Shown one piece after another: positions 8,498-17,787 of a stretch of DNA of 64,000 nucleotides. A program made the translations under genes and the position numbers. The stretch is from Segetibacter sp. 3557_3 (GTDB taxonomy: Bacteria; Bacteroidota; Bacteroidia; Chitinophagales; Chitinophagaceae): the NCBI RefSeq assembly GCF_004354985.1, contig NZ_SMSK01000011.1, forward strand, positions 1-64,000, written 5' to 3'. The notes below the pieces were generated by a model. It saw only the letters and a program-made list of their open reading frames with translations. It ran no database searches and was not told the DNA's origin. Position 1 is the stretch's first letter. Every line of letters begins with the position of its first letter.

Positions 8498-11400
8498 ATG
8501 AAATATTTGCCAGCCTCATCTTCCGCAAAGCGGCACCTTGGTTTTTTACTTGTTCTTGTGCTCTCCTCTTTCACCACAGCCTTTGCCCAATACGAGGTTG
8601 TTGTGGCAAAAGATGGTACAGGAAACTTTGCTACGTTACAGGCGGCTATCGACGCAGCACCAGCCAACCTGGCAACGCCATATAAAATCCTGGTAAAAAA
8701 GGGCAAGTATGTAGAAAAGGTGACCATCCCCACCAACAAACCTTTTTTGCATATCTTTGGTGAGGGTGTTAATGAAACCATTTTTACGTGGGATGACTAT
8801 GCGGGCAAACCAGGTGTAACCGAAATTGCCACCATCACCATCTTTTCCAATGATTGTGTTTTTATGAACATGACCATAGAAAACGCGTGGGGTCGTAAAT
8901 ACGATGGTCCCCAGGCGTTAGCGGTAAGGGCAAATGGCGACCGAATTATTTTTAAGAACTGCAAATTTGTAAGTGGGCAGGATACCGTGATGGCGAATGG
9001 CAATGGCCGAAAGCAGTACTTCACCAATTGTTATTTCGACGGTAACACCGACTATATCTACGGCTCCGCAATTGCAGTCTTTGACTCGTGTGTGATCTTC
9101 AACAGGGACCGGGTGGATGGTTCTACAACCAGCGTATTCACTGCTGCAAGTACTCCCGCTGGTCAAACCTACGGTTATGTTTTTCGAAATTGTTTACTGC
9201 CGAATAACAATGGCCAAACAAGATATACCCTGGGTCGTCCCTGGGGCAATGCAGCGCCCCCGCATACCTCCGAAACAAAAGTGGTTTTTCTAAACTGTAG
9301 AATGGGTACCACTGTGTTGCCTGCAAGGTGGCAGGTTTGGACACCCGAGACCAATACCGCTTTAATCACCTACGCCGAATATAAAACCCGTTATTTCAAC
9401 GGAACATTGGTCGACTTAAGCCAGCGGCTCAGCTGGACAAAAGCGTTCAGCGATGCAGAAGCAGCGCCTTATTTTGTCAACAGCAATATTTTCGGTTCCT
9501 GGGATCCTTGTACCATATTGGCAGAGATATGTCAACCATTTTCCGCCCCGATTACGATCAGCAATTTCAGGGTCAATCGCTCGTCGTCCCAATCAACCTT
9601 TTTGTTTAATATCTGCTGGCCCATAAACGGGGTGACCTACCAGTTACAAAGGAGTACCGACAGCCTGAACTTCTCTCCTATTAATTCATTTACCAGTATC
9701 ACCGATACCACTGTGGCCTACCAGTTTACTGACGTGTTGCCACCCTCCGGCACTTCTTATTTTTATAAGTTAGTTGCTTCCAAAAGCGGTTATCAAACCA
9801 ATACTGCCGACACCATCTTAAAAGTAAACATCTCCGTTCCTTTAAATGGAGAGTATCGTTCTGCCAACTCCGGACCGTGGTCAAACAGCGTTACAGCTTT
9901 CACAACTTTGTCGGCCGGTGCTGTTGGTGCGGTTTCGATCACTGCCAGCCCAGGTGGATTTACGGTACCACCAACCGTAACGTTCTCTGCTGCACCATTA
10001 GGTGGAACCACTGCAACCGGAACGGCTATACTAACCAACGGAGTGGTTACAGGTGTAAACATTACAAACGCAGGTTCAGGTTATACCACAGCGCCTTCGA
10101 TCACCTGGAATTACACTGGTGCAGGTGGCAGTTCGGTATGGCAGTCGTATTCGTCCGCGACCGCTTCATGGGCTCCCGTGGCTTTGGGTACGTCTCCATC
10201 AAACGTCAATACGACCATTCGGTCGGGCCACACCGTAACCTTAAATGTATTGGCAAGCGCGGGCAGTTTAACCATCGAAAACGGCGCATCCTTAAATTCG
10301 ATTTCCAACGCCCTCGCCGGTGCTACGCAAACCCTTCGTGTGGGTAATGGAACGGCGCCGGTAACGGCATCGGTAACCAATAACGGCTTGTTTGGTTCAA
10401 CCTCCGGAACCCAGGACGGCATCGTGATGGAAGTAGCAATGGGTTGTAAAGAGCTCACCATTACGGGAACGGGTACAACATCCATCGCCCGCTTCCGGCC
10501 ATTGGCACCTAACCCTAACAGCCTTAATGTAGTGATCGACCAGGACATGGATTTCAACATGAGCAACAACATAGGTTTCACGGGATATTACAACACCTCA
10601 ACCAACACCAATACAGAAGTGGTAACCATTACGGTTAACGCGGGGAAAACGGTTAGGATTACCCAGCCGGGGGGTGGCTTTCACACGGGTACCACTACAG
10701 CTAACCCACAGGGTAATATCACCTACAACATCAATGGAACCCTGGATTTAAGTGCTACCAATAGTGCTAACATGGTTCCCGGTTCGGTAAACGCGGCTTC
10801 TTCGGTGATCATGAACATTGGCGTAGTTGGCCTTTTAAAAACCGGGACGACTTTCTCGATGACCAATACCGCTGGCAGTACCTATGGCACTTCCCGGATT
10901 GTGGTAGCCGAAGGCGGTGTAGTTGATGCAACAAAAACCAGCGCTATGAGTGCCGGGAGCGGTGCCAATAGTGGTTTGATTGTACTCAATGGGGGTTTGC
11001 TTAAACGAGCGGTTGGTAATACCCCGGTAACTTACCCGGTATCGGCTACTGCTTCCTCGTACAACCCGGTAACGATTAGCCATACCGGCACAATGGATAA
11101 TTATTCGGTGGGTTTACAGGTAGGGTTTGATCATCCGGTTAGTAGTGCAAACAGGGTGGTGAACCGGCAGTGGACCATTAATAATGATGTGGCTGGTGGA
11201 AGCACCGTTACCCTGGGTTTTGGCTGGACGGTTGCTGACCAGGCTGCGGGTTTTGATCCGGCCCAAGCTGTTTCCATCATTCGATTTAACGGAAGTGCAT
11301 GGGAGCAATTTCCGGCAACGGTTACAGGTTCCGGCACAATGGCCTCACCTTATGTAGCTACCGCAAGTGGAATCACCGGCTTGGGAGCTTTTGGTATACA

Positions 11401-11953
11401 GAACACCCAGGCAACTTTACCCTTAACCTTGTTGTCGTTTAATATAACGGCGAACCAAGCGACCAATAGCGTTGATCTCACCTGGACCAGAACCAACGAA
11501 AGCAATACCAAAGAATTTGTGGTTGAGCGTAGTTCAGACAACAGTGCATTTAAGACAGTTGGTGCAGTCGCTGCGTTAAATAGGGTTAACCAGAATGAAT
11601 ATCGTTACACCGATGGTACACCCCTGAAGGGCCTGAATTATTACCGGTTAAAGCAGGTCGACATCGATGGCAGCTACAAGTACAGCAACATACTGCTGGC
11701 GAACTTTAACTGGCCTGGTAAGATTGCTGTTTACCCTAATCCCGCAACAGATAAGGTTTGGATAAGTTATCCTGCATCAAACCATGCGCAGATCAACATT
11801 ACAAGGCTTGATGGCGCTATGATGCTTTCCCTGCCCTTACCTGCATATTCCACTTCAAGGGAAATCAATATCAGAAATTTGGCTTCGGGTAGCTACCTGT
11901 TAATTTACGAGGATGGAAAGGGGAGGGAAACGATACGATTCTCGAAGCAATAA
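8498..11953 (+). CDS. Secreted pectinesterase with type IX secretion C-terminal domain
   Basis: 1151 residues. A signal peptide (about 1-30, ending TTAFAQ) precedes a pectinesterase beta-helix domain to about residue 340. Family motifs are visible: GPQAL, SGQDT with Asp162, GNTDYIYG with Asp185, and LGRPW with Arg247, which correspond to the two catalytic aspartates and the substrate-binding arginine. The enzyme removes methyl esters from pectin. It is followed by a fibronectin-like stretch (about 350-450), a long Thr/Ser/Gly-rich beta-repeat region (to about 1000), and a C-terminal YPNPATDKVWI...NLASGSYLL domain of about 75 residues, the type A sorting domain for the Bacteroidota type IX secretion system. 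The product is therefore released or surface-anchored. The large middle region is unusual for a pectinesterase. Confidence 0.93.
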   Translation: MKYLPASSSAKRHLGFLLVLVLSSFTTAFAQYEVVVAKDGTGNFATLQAAIDAAPANLATPYKILVKKGKYVEKVTIPTNKPFLHIFGEGVNETIFTWDDYAGKPGVTEIATITIFSNDCVFMNMTIENAWGRKYDGPQALAVRANGDRIIFKNCKFVSGQDTVMANGNGRKQYFTNCYFDGNTDYIYGSAIAVFDSCVIFNRDRVDGSTTSVFTAASTPAGQTYGYVFRNCLLPNNNGQTRYTLGRPWGNAAPPHTSETKVVFLNCRMGTTVLPARWQVWTPETNTALITYAEYKTRYFNGTLVDLSQRLSWTKAFSDAEAAPYFVNSNIFGSWDPCTILAEICQPFSAPITISNFRVNRSSSQSTFLFNICWPINGVTYQLQRSTDSLNFSPINSFTSITDTTVAYQFTDVLPPSGTSYFYKLVASKSGYQTNTADTILKVNISVPLNGEYRSANSGPWSNSVTAFTTLSAGAVGAVSITASPGGFTVPPTVTFSAAPLGGTTATGTAILTNGVVTGVNITNAGSGYTTAPSITWNYTGAGGSSVWQSYSSATASWAPVALGTSPSNVNTTIRSGHTVTLNVLASAGSLTIENGASLNSISNALAGATQTLRVGNGTAPVTASVTNNGLFGSTSGTQDGIVMEVAMGCKELTITGTGTTSIARFRPLAPNPNSLNVVIDQDMDFNMSNNIGFTGYYNTSTNTNTEVVTITVNAGKTVRITQPGGGFHTGTTTANPQGNITYNINGTLDLSATNSANMVPGSVNAASSVIMNIGVVGLLKTGTTFSMTNTAGSTYGTSRIVVAEGGVVDATKTSAMSAGSGANSGLIVLNGGLLKRAVGNTPVTYPVSATASSYNPVTISHTGTMDNYSVGLQVGFDHPVSSANRVVNRQWTINNDVAGGSTVTLGFGWTVADQAAGFDPAQAVSIIRFNGSAWEQFPATVTGSGTMASPYVATASGITGLGAFGIQNTQATLPLTLLSFNITANQATNSVDLTWTRTNESNTKEFVVERSSDNSAFKTVGAVAALNRVNQNEYRYTDGTPLKGLNYYRLKQVDIDGSYKYSNILLANFNWPGKIAVYPNPATDKVWISYPASNHAQINITRLDGAMMLSLPLPAYSTSREINIRNLASGSYLLIYEDGKGRETIRFSKQ

Positions 11954-12934
11954 GGTTGTGTTATACTCGATTTTGGCTTATGGCGAAGGCTTTTTGAAGG
12001 CGGGAATTTATCCGTCCGAAAAGGGATGCATTCACCGGTCCCATCACCGAGAACCAAAGACGCTTGTGAAATACGGGAAGGTGAGTTTGAGATAGGAGAA
12101 TTTTATTAGTCCGCCTTAATTGGGCTTTGTTGCACCGGAATAAACTTGTTCTAATGCGGTTTATTAGGTTTTTTGGTAACCGGCGGTAGACCTGCCTTCA
12201 ACATCGTTGTGCGTGCCCCCAACACTTTGGAAGAGGCGTCAACCTTCCTATTTCGAGAATCTCACGTAATGTACGGTGGGCAAGAGCTTCATTGATTTTT
12301 AAAGCTCTTGAGTCACTTTCTTTTCCTTAATGAAAAGAAAGTAACCAAAGAAAAATCAAGGCTGTATAAAAATTGGCTAAAAATTGCCCAATGTCTCTAC
12401 AGCGAAAAAGCTATCGCCGATCTGTTAATGTATGGTCGCCGGAGACATATGAAGATCGTTGGAATATAACTCAGGATTTTCGCTGCTTAACGAGACATCT
12501 GTCAATTTTCTTGACGCCATTTTTATAAGGCCGGATGAGCGAAGATTGAAGCGTATAACCGGAATGGCCTGGCGATGACGTCTCCATCAACGTAATTGTT
12601 ATATAAGACGAAATTAGGTTGACGCGAATGCCAACACTTTGGTGGGTCACTCCCCGTCCGACTGGTGTCAGCCGGGCGGAACTTGTACGTCCGGTCTTTA
12701 CTCATCGGAATAGGAATAGGGATGACACGGATACGACGGATGGAAGTGATCACCGTCCATTCGTTGATAATACTTGTTTGTTCGTGACACGTTAGTGCAG
12801 ACGAAATATCATCTTAACACAGCAGATGTGATTGAATCGCCTGTTCCCTGTAAAAGAAATCTGTGAAAATCCGTTCAATCCGCGTTATCTGTGTGCCATG
12901 CTTACTTCGTAATATTGTCTTGAAATCAACCTAC
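11954..12934. repeat. Repeat-rich intergenic region
   Basis: No gene is supported. A hairpin based on CTTTCTTTTCC/GAAAAGAAAG lies near 12315-12345 and a relative near 14950-14985. A block of about 60 bp beginning GGTAACCGGCGGTAGACC near 12174 recurs with changes near 14136. A single unit of the CCGTCCGACTGGTGTCA/GCCGGGCGGA hairpin family is at about 12655. GGATGACACGG-type repeats start near 12720. Confidence 0.6.
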
Positions 12935-14029
12935 ATGATTCAACGATTTTTTTGCTTCGCCACCATCCTGCTATTGTCCCTTTTTACAAATAGCAGCTCT
13001 GCACAAACCGACTCCGCCAAAGGTCCCGCGATCAGGATTGTTCCCAAACTGGAGAAACCCAGGCGTGCGGTGGCCCCCGCCGAACGGGACCTTGGTGGCT
13101 ATTTAATGGTGTATTTTAAAGACCCCACGCATTCGGCGTATTTCGCCATCAGTAAAGATGGCTACACCTTCACCGATGTCAACAGGGGACAGCCCATCTT
13201 CATTGGTTCGCAATTAGCGGAGCAGAAGGGGGTTCGTGATGCCCACATCACCCGTGGTCCCGACGGTGCTTTTTACCTGGCTATGACCGACCTGCACATA
13301 TACGGACAAAGGGCCGGCTACCGCGATAGTGCGTGGGAGCGGCCCGAGGCCAAATACGGTTGGGGCAACAACCGGGCGCTGGTATTAATGAAGTCGTACG
13401 ACCTGGTGCACTGGACCCACTCCGATTTCCGGGTCGACAAGGCCTTCCCCGAGCTGGGCGACATCGATTGTTCCTGGGCGCCGGAAACTATTTATGATCC
13501 CATTGCAAAACGGATGATGGTGTACTTTACCATACGCTACAATAACAAAAACGCCAACATTTATTATTCCTATGCCAATGACGATTTCACCAGGCTGGAA
13601 ACCGTGCCCAAAAAGATAGAGGGTATCGATGGTATAGATGCCGACATTACAAGGGTAGGTAGTGGGTACCAGATGTTTTATGTGGGCGATGCAAAAATCT
13701 GGCAGGCTACTTCCGATAAAGTCAATGCCGGCTATAAACCCGGTGGAAAAAGGATCGACCCCGAAAAAGTGTCTACCGAGGCGCCCAATGTCTTCAAGCG
13801 CCTTGGCACCAATACCTGGGTGTTGATGTATGATATCTATGGCCTGCGTCCCAACAATATGGGTTTTAGTGAAACCACCGATTTTGTCAACTTCCGTGAT
13901 GTCGGTCACTTCAACGAAGGTGTCATGAAAGGCACCAATTTCACCAGCCCCAAACATGGCGCGGTCACCCACCTCACGAAGAAGGAACTGGAGGCCCTGG
14001 CCAAATACTGGAAGGTCGATTTGAAATAG
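12935..14029 (+). CDS. Secreted glycoside hydrolase family 43 protein
   Basis: The reading frame opens at 12863, but the ATG at 12935 gives a proper signal peptide (MIQRFFCFATILLLSLF...SSAQ), so I take it as the start; the protein is then 364 residues. The mature part reads like a five-bladed GH43 propeller: GGYLMVYFKDPTHSAYFAIS near the start, VRDAHITRGPDGAFYLAMTD, then DIDCSWAPETIYDP, the WAPE motif common to the family. Characterised members are mainly arabinofuranosidases, xylosidases or arabinanases; the specificity here is not readable. With the pectinesterase upstream it suggests breakdown of plant cell-wall polysaccharide, though the two genes are almost 1 kb apart and probably not one operon. 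Confidence 0.85.
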   Translation: MIQRFFCFATILLLSLFTNSSSAQTDSAKGPAIRIVPKLEKPRRAVAPAERDLGGYLMVYFKDPTHSAYFAISKDGYTFTDVNRGQPIFIGSQLAEQKGVRDAHITRGPDGAFYLAMTDLHIYGQRAGYRDSAWERPEAKYGWGNNRALVLMKSYDLVHWTHSDFRVDKAFPELGDIDCSWAPETIYDPIAKRMMVYFTIRYNNKNANIYYSYANDDFTRLETVPKKIEGIDGIDADITRVGSGYQMFYVGDAKIWQATSDKVNAGYKPGGKRIDPEKVSTEAPNVFKRLGTNTWVLMYDIYGLRPNNMGFSETTDFVNFRDVGHFNEGVMKGTNFTSPKHGAVTHLTKKELEALAKYWKVDLK

Positions 14030-14216
14030 GGGGAGCGGGGGTGTTCCAAGGCGTTGATATGCTTTCTTTTAATCAATGCACGGGCTTTCGAACCCGGAAT
14101 GAAACATTTGCCATGAGATGCAGTTTTATTTTTTGGTAGCCGGCGGTGGACCTACCTTCGACATCGTTGTGTCACTCCCTTGTACTTGCAGAGTTTAATT
14201 CAGCGGAATAGGCACA

Positions 14217-14525
14217 CGGATGACACGGATTGGAAAGATCAAAATTGGATTTTGGATAAACCATATCCTATACAATCCATTTCGCTCGGGATTTGACAAA
14301 GGATATTTTTCTGCTTCGCAGAACGATCAACCGTGTTTATCAGTTTTATTACTCACTTGTACATACCGTGTTTACTCATCGGAATAGGAATACGGATGAC
14401 ACGGATTGGACAGATCAAAGTCGGATTTTGAATAAATCATATCCTATAACAATCCATTTCCCTTGGGATTTGACAAAGGATATTTTTCTGCTTCGAAGAA
14501 CGATTTTCAGTGTTTATCCATTTTA
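14217..14525. repeat. Two direct repeats of about 130 bp
   Basis: The block starting CGGATGACACGGATTGGA at about 14217 recurs at about 14392. Both continue through CATATCCTAT, GGGATTTGACAAAGG, ATATTTTTCTGCTTCG and CGTGTTTATC/AGTGTTTATC-like ends, with scattered substitutions. The offset is about 175 bp. The short GGATGACACGGATT core also appears near 12720, 58812 and 58972, so this is a local expansion of a dispersed repeat. No gene is supported between 14030 and 15198. Confidence 0.75.
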
Positions 14526-14946
14526 TCCCTGTCATCTCCCGAAGTTTTTCAGGACGGGCTGTGTTTCGTTGTTAAGCCGCTAAAAAAGTGTCTCAACGTT
14601 AGCTCTTTTACTGGCCAGAATGCTATTCAGCTTTCTTGTTCAGTGACTGAAGGCAACAGAACGGTCGGTGAAAATAGCCGCATCGATCTTCAATTAGCTT
14701 TTTGTGATACTGGGGTGAGTTTCCGAAGTACTCTGCCGATGCAGCTAAATACCGTTCGCAATTCACAACCGTTTATTAGGACTTTACTTTTGATTGAGCA
14801 CCGGGATACCTTTGAACACATGGAATTGGCTGCTTAATAGAAATTCAAATCCTTGCATAGAAGTACAGGTGAGTTCAACTTTGAAGCTGAGAGTGGGTGG
14901 GCGGCAAAACGGCCGGAGGCATTCGGGTTTGCCTTGAATTTTCTTT

Positions 14947-14985
14947 GGTTACTTTCTTTGTTTCAAGACAAAGAAAGTAACTGAG
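14947..14985. repeat. Hairpin repeat GGTTACTTTCTTTG / CAAAGAAAGTAAC
   Basis: An almost perfect inverted repeat with a short loop (TTTCAAGA), able to form a long stem. The relative near 12312-12345 has the same AAAGAAAGTAAC arm. It could work as a bidirectional terminator, but it is not placed directly after a gene. Confidence 0.7.
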
Positions 14986-15186
14986 CGTGATGGGGAGAAA
15001 CAACAGCTATCCACGGAGGACCATTTCCTCGATACCACATCGGTTTGCAAGACCTTAACAAGGTTAATAATGCACCCGCATTGGCCTTGCATCTTTGATG
15101 CTCCCAGAGGATAAAAAATGTAGATCCGTTCGTAAATTATCGCTTTTACTTCGCGGAAAACCCTTCAGAAAACACGTCTGAACAAT

Positions 15187-15194
15187 TATATTTG
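15187..15194 (+). promoter_or_regulatory. -7 box TATATTTG of a near-leaderless promoter
   Basis: TATATTTG matches the Bacteroidota -7 consensus TAnnTTTG and ends 4 bp before the ATG of the XRE regulator. The transcript would begin at or almost at the start codon. No clear -33 TTTG is visible. Confidence 0.5.
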
Positions 15195-15198
15195 TCGT

Positions 15199-15612
15199 AT
15201 GACTACTTCCCCAACACCCGGTAAAGTACACCACGGCCGCAACATCAAACGGCTTCGCGAAATGCTTGGCATCAAGCAGGAATCCCTTGCAATCACCCTT
15301 GGAGACGACTGGTCGCAGCACAAAGTCTCCCGGCTCGAAGACAAGGAGGTGGTTGAAGATGAAATATTACAGGAAGTCGGGAAGGCGCTGCACGTAAGCG
15401 CAGAGGCGATTAAGCAATTTGATGAGCAGGCAGCGATTAATATTATCTCCAATACTTTCCACGACTTCCATGATAATGCTACTGCATCGGCCATGAACTA
15501 CCAATGTTCATTTAATCCTTTAGACAAGATTGTGGAGTTGTACGAAAGAATGATTAAGGATAGGGATGAACTTATTGGAAAGTTGGAGAAGATCTTAGAC
15601 AGGAGGGTTTAG
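15199..15612 (+). CDS. XRE-family helix-turn-helix regulator
   Basis: 137 residues. Residues 14-70 form a Cro/C1-type HTH: GRNIKRLREMLGIKQESLA, then a turn and SQHKVSRLEDKEVVEDEILQ, followed by ALHVSAEAIKQF. The C-terminal third (PLDKIVELYERMIKDRDELIGKLEKIL) is a coiled coil that likely dimerises the protein. Such small regulators are frequent in Chitinophagaceae genomes and often stand alone. It lies about 350 bp upstream of a probable nuclease gene on the same strand, but the gap makes co-transcription uncertain. Confidence 0.85.
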   Translation: MTTSPTPGKVHHGRNIKRLREMLGIKQESLAITLGDDWSQHKVSRLEDKEVVEDEILQEVGKALHVSAEAIKQFDEQAAINIISNTFHDFHDNATASAMNYQCSFNPLDKIVELYERMIKDRDELIGKLEKILDRRV

Positions 15613-15964
15613 ATCTATGGATTGCATTACTGGATAGGTGACCTTGATTGTAAAATAAAGGACATCCTAAATTTCTAATATTTCATTGTCTTCTATTTGA
15701 CTCTGCAAGTTGAAAGCTAGATGCAAATTGATTGTGCAGATAGCAAGTAAATCGATGAAGTTCCGGTCTGATGAATATCGATGCTCGGCTATTCTTTGCT
15801 TCCGGCTGTTCCGAGAGTAGACTTTATCCAACGTTTTAGGTGCACTACGGAACACCTCGCACAACCAGGTTATTACCACTAGCAAATCTGCCCATCCGAC
15901 TTCCACTCTAACTCCCCAGCCATTATAATCAATTAGTTATCTTCGCTACCTAAATTTCTTTCTG
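15613..15964. other. Intergenic region, no gene seen
   Basis: Holds one more AGGTG-N-CACCTCG hairpin relative near 15839-15858. No coding potential is apparent on either strand, and no clear promoter was identified for the downstream nuclease gene. Confidence 0.5.
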
Positions 15965-17056
15965 ATGGACCTTAAGTTCTTTGACTTCACTGATTCGGGA
16001 TACTATCCCAAAGTTTTACTAACTGATATAGAACCGGACATGCGTTTCAAAGAAGATATTATAAGTAAACCGGGCAAATCGGAAACTTTCTTCGAGTATA
16101 AATTAAATCAGTACTTCAATAAGTACTTAATTAGAGATATTGAAAAGGATAATTATAAACCGGATTTTGTCATCGCTTCTAAAAAAGAGGGTTATATAAT
16201 AGATATCGAAGTAGATGAACCTTACGCTTTTAAACAGGCGAAACCAATACATTTTACAGGAAAAGATGACAAAAGAGATTCGTTTTTTGCTAATGCAGGC
16301 TGGGATGTAATTCGTTTTTCTGAAAATCAAGTTATTAATTATCCTAATGGTTGTTGTAAGGTAATCTCTTATCTAATTTACCACAAAACGCAGAATCATA
16401 TTTGGTTGGACGGGTTTGAAAATATTCCGTTCCCAGAGACGGAGGAATGCTGGGATCATGAAAGAAGTAAATATTTAGCACAAATTGGGTATCGTGACGA
16501 ATATCTCAAGTTCTTAAAGCCAGCTTTAACGGGAAATGCTGATGCTTCAATTTTGATTGATGGTATTTATCTAGCGCAGGCAACAAGAGATACTAAGCAA
16601 CTATATCAACGTATCCATGGAGAAGAGTATGGTAAGGGGAAATTCGAAAATTTAATACTTGAACTAAAAAAGTATTTGCCGAACCTAATACAGACGGACG
16701 GGCAAAAACTCAGAATAAAGGTAATAGTCTTTATTTCTATCTATCATGAGTTAACCAATTTTGACTTCGACATAGACTTTCTTCAGCTTGATAATTATGA
16801 GTTTGACTTTTGCTTTGTTAAAACCGACGAAATCATTTGCTTCGAGATAGGTGATTTTGTAAATAGTAACCCCCACGTCCCTTTTATTTTAATGTCTGAC
16901 GATCCTGCTTATATAAGTTTTATTAAAGGCTGGGAGAAAGATAGACTTAATTTTATATTGTGCAGGAATAATCCTAATACCTTTTTACCCGGGCACTTGC
17001 GCTATATTGATTCAAGTTACCCTTGTGGGAGGGCAATTGGGGTCAAAGAGCTTTAG
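15965..17056 (+). CDS. Probable PD-(D/E)XK nuclease-like protein of unknown function
   Basis: 363 residues. The first 120 residues contain KSETFFEYKLNQYF, then YKPDFVIASKKEGYIIDIEVDEPYAF and KRDSFFANAGWDVIRFSENQV. This order (PD, then D-x-E-x-D after about 13 residues, then a GWDVIRF strand) resembles DUF559/Vsr-like endonuclease domains of the PD-(D/E)XK superfamily. The remaining 240 residues have no motif I recognise. The gene is AT-rich compared with the genes to its left and stands just before a restriction operon, so a defence role is plausible. The fold call is from motif spacing alone. Confidence 0.6.
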   Translation: MDLKFFDFTDSGYYPKVLLTDIEPDMRFKEDIISKPGKSETFFEYKLNQYFNKYLIRDIEKDNYKPDFVIASKKEGYIIDIEVDEPYAFKQAKPIHFTGKDDKRDSFFANAGWDVIRFSENQVINYPNGCCKVISYLIYHKTQNHIWLDGFENIPFPETEECWDHERSKYLAQIGYRDEYLKFLKPALTGNADASILIDGIYLAQATRDTKQLYQRIHGEEYGKGKFENLILELKKYLPNLIQTDGQKLRIKVIVFISIYHELTNFDFDIDFLQLDNYEFDFCFVKTDEIICFEIGDFVNSNPHVPFILMSDDPAYISFIKGWEKDRLNFILCRNNPNTFLPGHLRYIDSSYPCGRAIGVKEL

Positions 17057-17460
17057 CTTTTTTGCCCTTGTTGGGGTGCCCTGCCGCAATGCCCGTTGCA
17101 AGTTGTTATTACCAGCAACTATAAACAACAATTAAAATATATCTCATAAATAGTTAAGCGTTTTTTTTTTGCTGATTATGTATCACGTTTTTCAACCACT
17201 TAAGGTAGAATTCGGCAAGGCGTTTGAAGTACCGCACAATGATTTAAGAATATTGCAAGAATGCCTACGTCTTCCTGGATAGGAGCAATTATTGCTTTAA
17301 TATTATTTAGGGTGTGGAGGTCAGTTTTTTGAGCCTCAGGCAGATTTGTCTCCCTTTTAGAGGTACACTTGTTTTTTACTCATACTGTCACTCCAGTGAT
17401 TTTTGTCTAGTTGAATAAATCTTCTAGGACGTTATTTTTTACAGTTCTATCTTGCTTTTC
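17057..17460. other. Intergenic region, no gene seen
   Basis: About 400 bp of AT-rich sequence with a run of ten T residues near 17160. No ORF with support and no repeat family was noticed. Confidence 0.4.
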
Positions 17461-17466
17461 TTCCCT

Positions 17467-17474
17467 TATATTTG
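17467..17474 (+). promoter_or_regulatory. -7 box TATATTTG of the restriction operon
   Basis: Perfect match to TAnnTTTG, 21 bp before the ATG at 17496. The -33 region has no exact TTTG at the ideal distance. If real, the operon starts with the small 83-residue gene. Confidence 0.5.
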
Positions 17475-17495
17475 ATTATCCTTGACAAGTGAAAT

Positions 17496-17747
17496 ATGAA
17501 TCAATTGGGATCCTTTGATGAAACCCTAAGAGAACATAGAGAATCAAAAGGCCTTGTTTTCTGGGCGGCTCCTGCCTTTCCGATCACAGAAACACGATCT
17601 GTCAGCAAGCAGAAAAAGAATAGAGGTAAAGCAAAACGGACGCAGGTAGAGAAACTGGCTACATTTCTTTCTGCCTTTGAAGATGAGCTAATAACAGTTC
17701 TGTCAGCTGAAAGGGTTTTAAATACAGTTAATACGAGATGCAAGTAA
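17496..17747 (+). CDS. Small basic protein of unknown function at the head of the restriction operon
   Basis: 83 residues, with a basic central stretch (SKQKKNRGKAKRTQVEK) and no recognised family. Support for coding comes from the promoter-like -7 box 21 bp upstream and its position 40 bp before the helicase gene on the same strand. A perfect palindrome, TTGTTTTAAAACAA at 17763-17776, lies in that gap and could be an operator. It might be a small DNA-binding regulator, but nothing in the sequence proves it. Confidence 0.45.
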   Translation: MNQLGSFDETLREHRESKGLVFWAAPAFPITETRSVSKQKKNRGKAKRTQVEKLATFLSAFEDELITVLSAERVLNTVNTRCK

Positions 17748-17762
17748 AAGCTGCGCTGAAAC

Positions 17763-17776
17763 TTGTTTTAAAACAA
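17763..17776. promoter_or_regulatory. 14-bp perfect palindrome before the helicase gene
   Basis: TTGTTTTAAAACAA ends 11 bp before the helicase ATG at 17788. Possible operator or RNA hairpin controlling helicase expression; its AT-rich sequence makes a chance occurrence possible. Confidence 0.35.
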
Positions 17777-17787
17777 TACAAGCAAAA

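Noticed and set aside
13385-13972. Minus-strand ORF of 195 codons inside the GH43 gene
   Set aside because: It lies wholly opposite a well-supported enzyme gene and has no recognisable motif.
14463-14837. 124-codon ORF downstream of GH43
   Set aside because: It starts inside the direct repeat and its product has no family features; composition is like the surrounding non-coding DNA.
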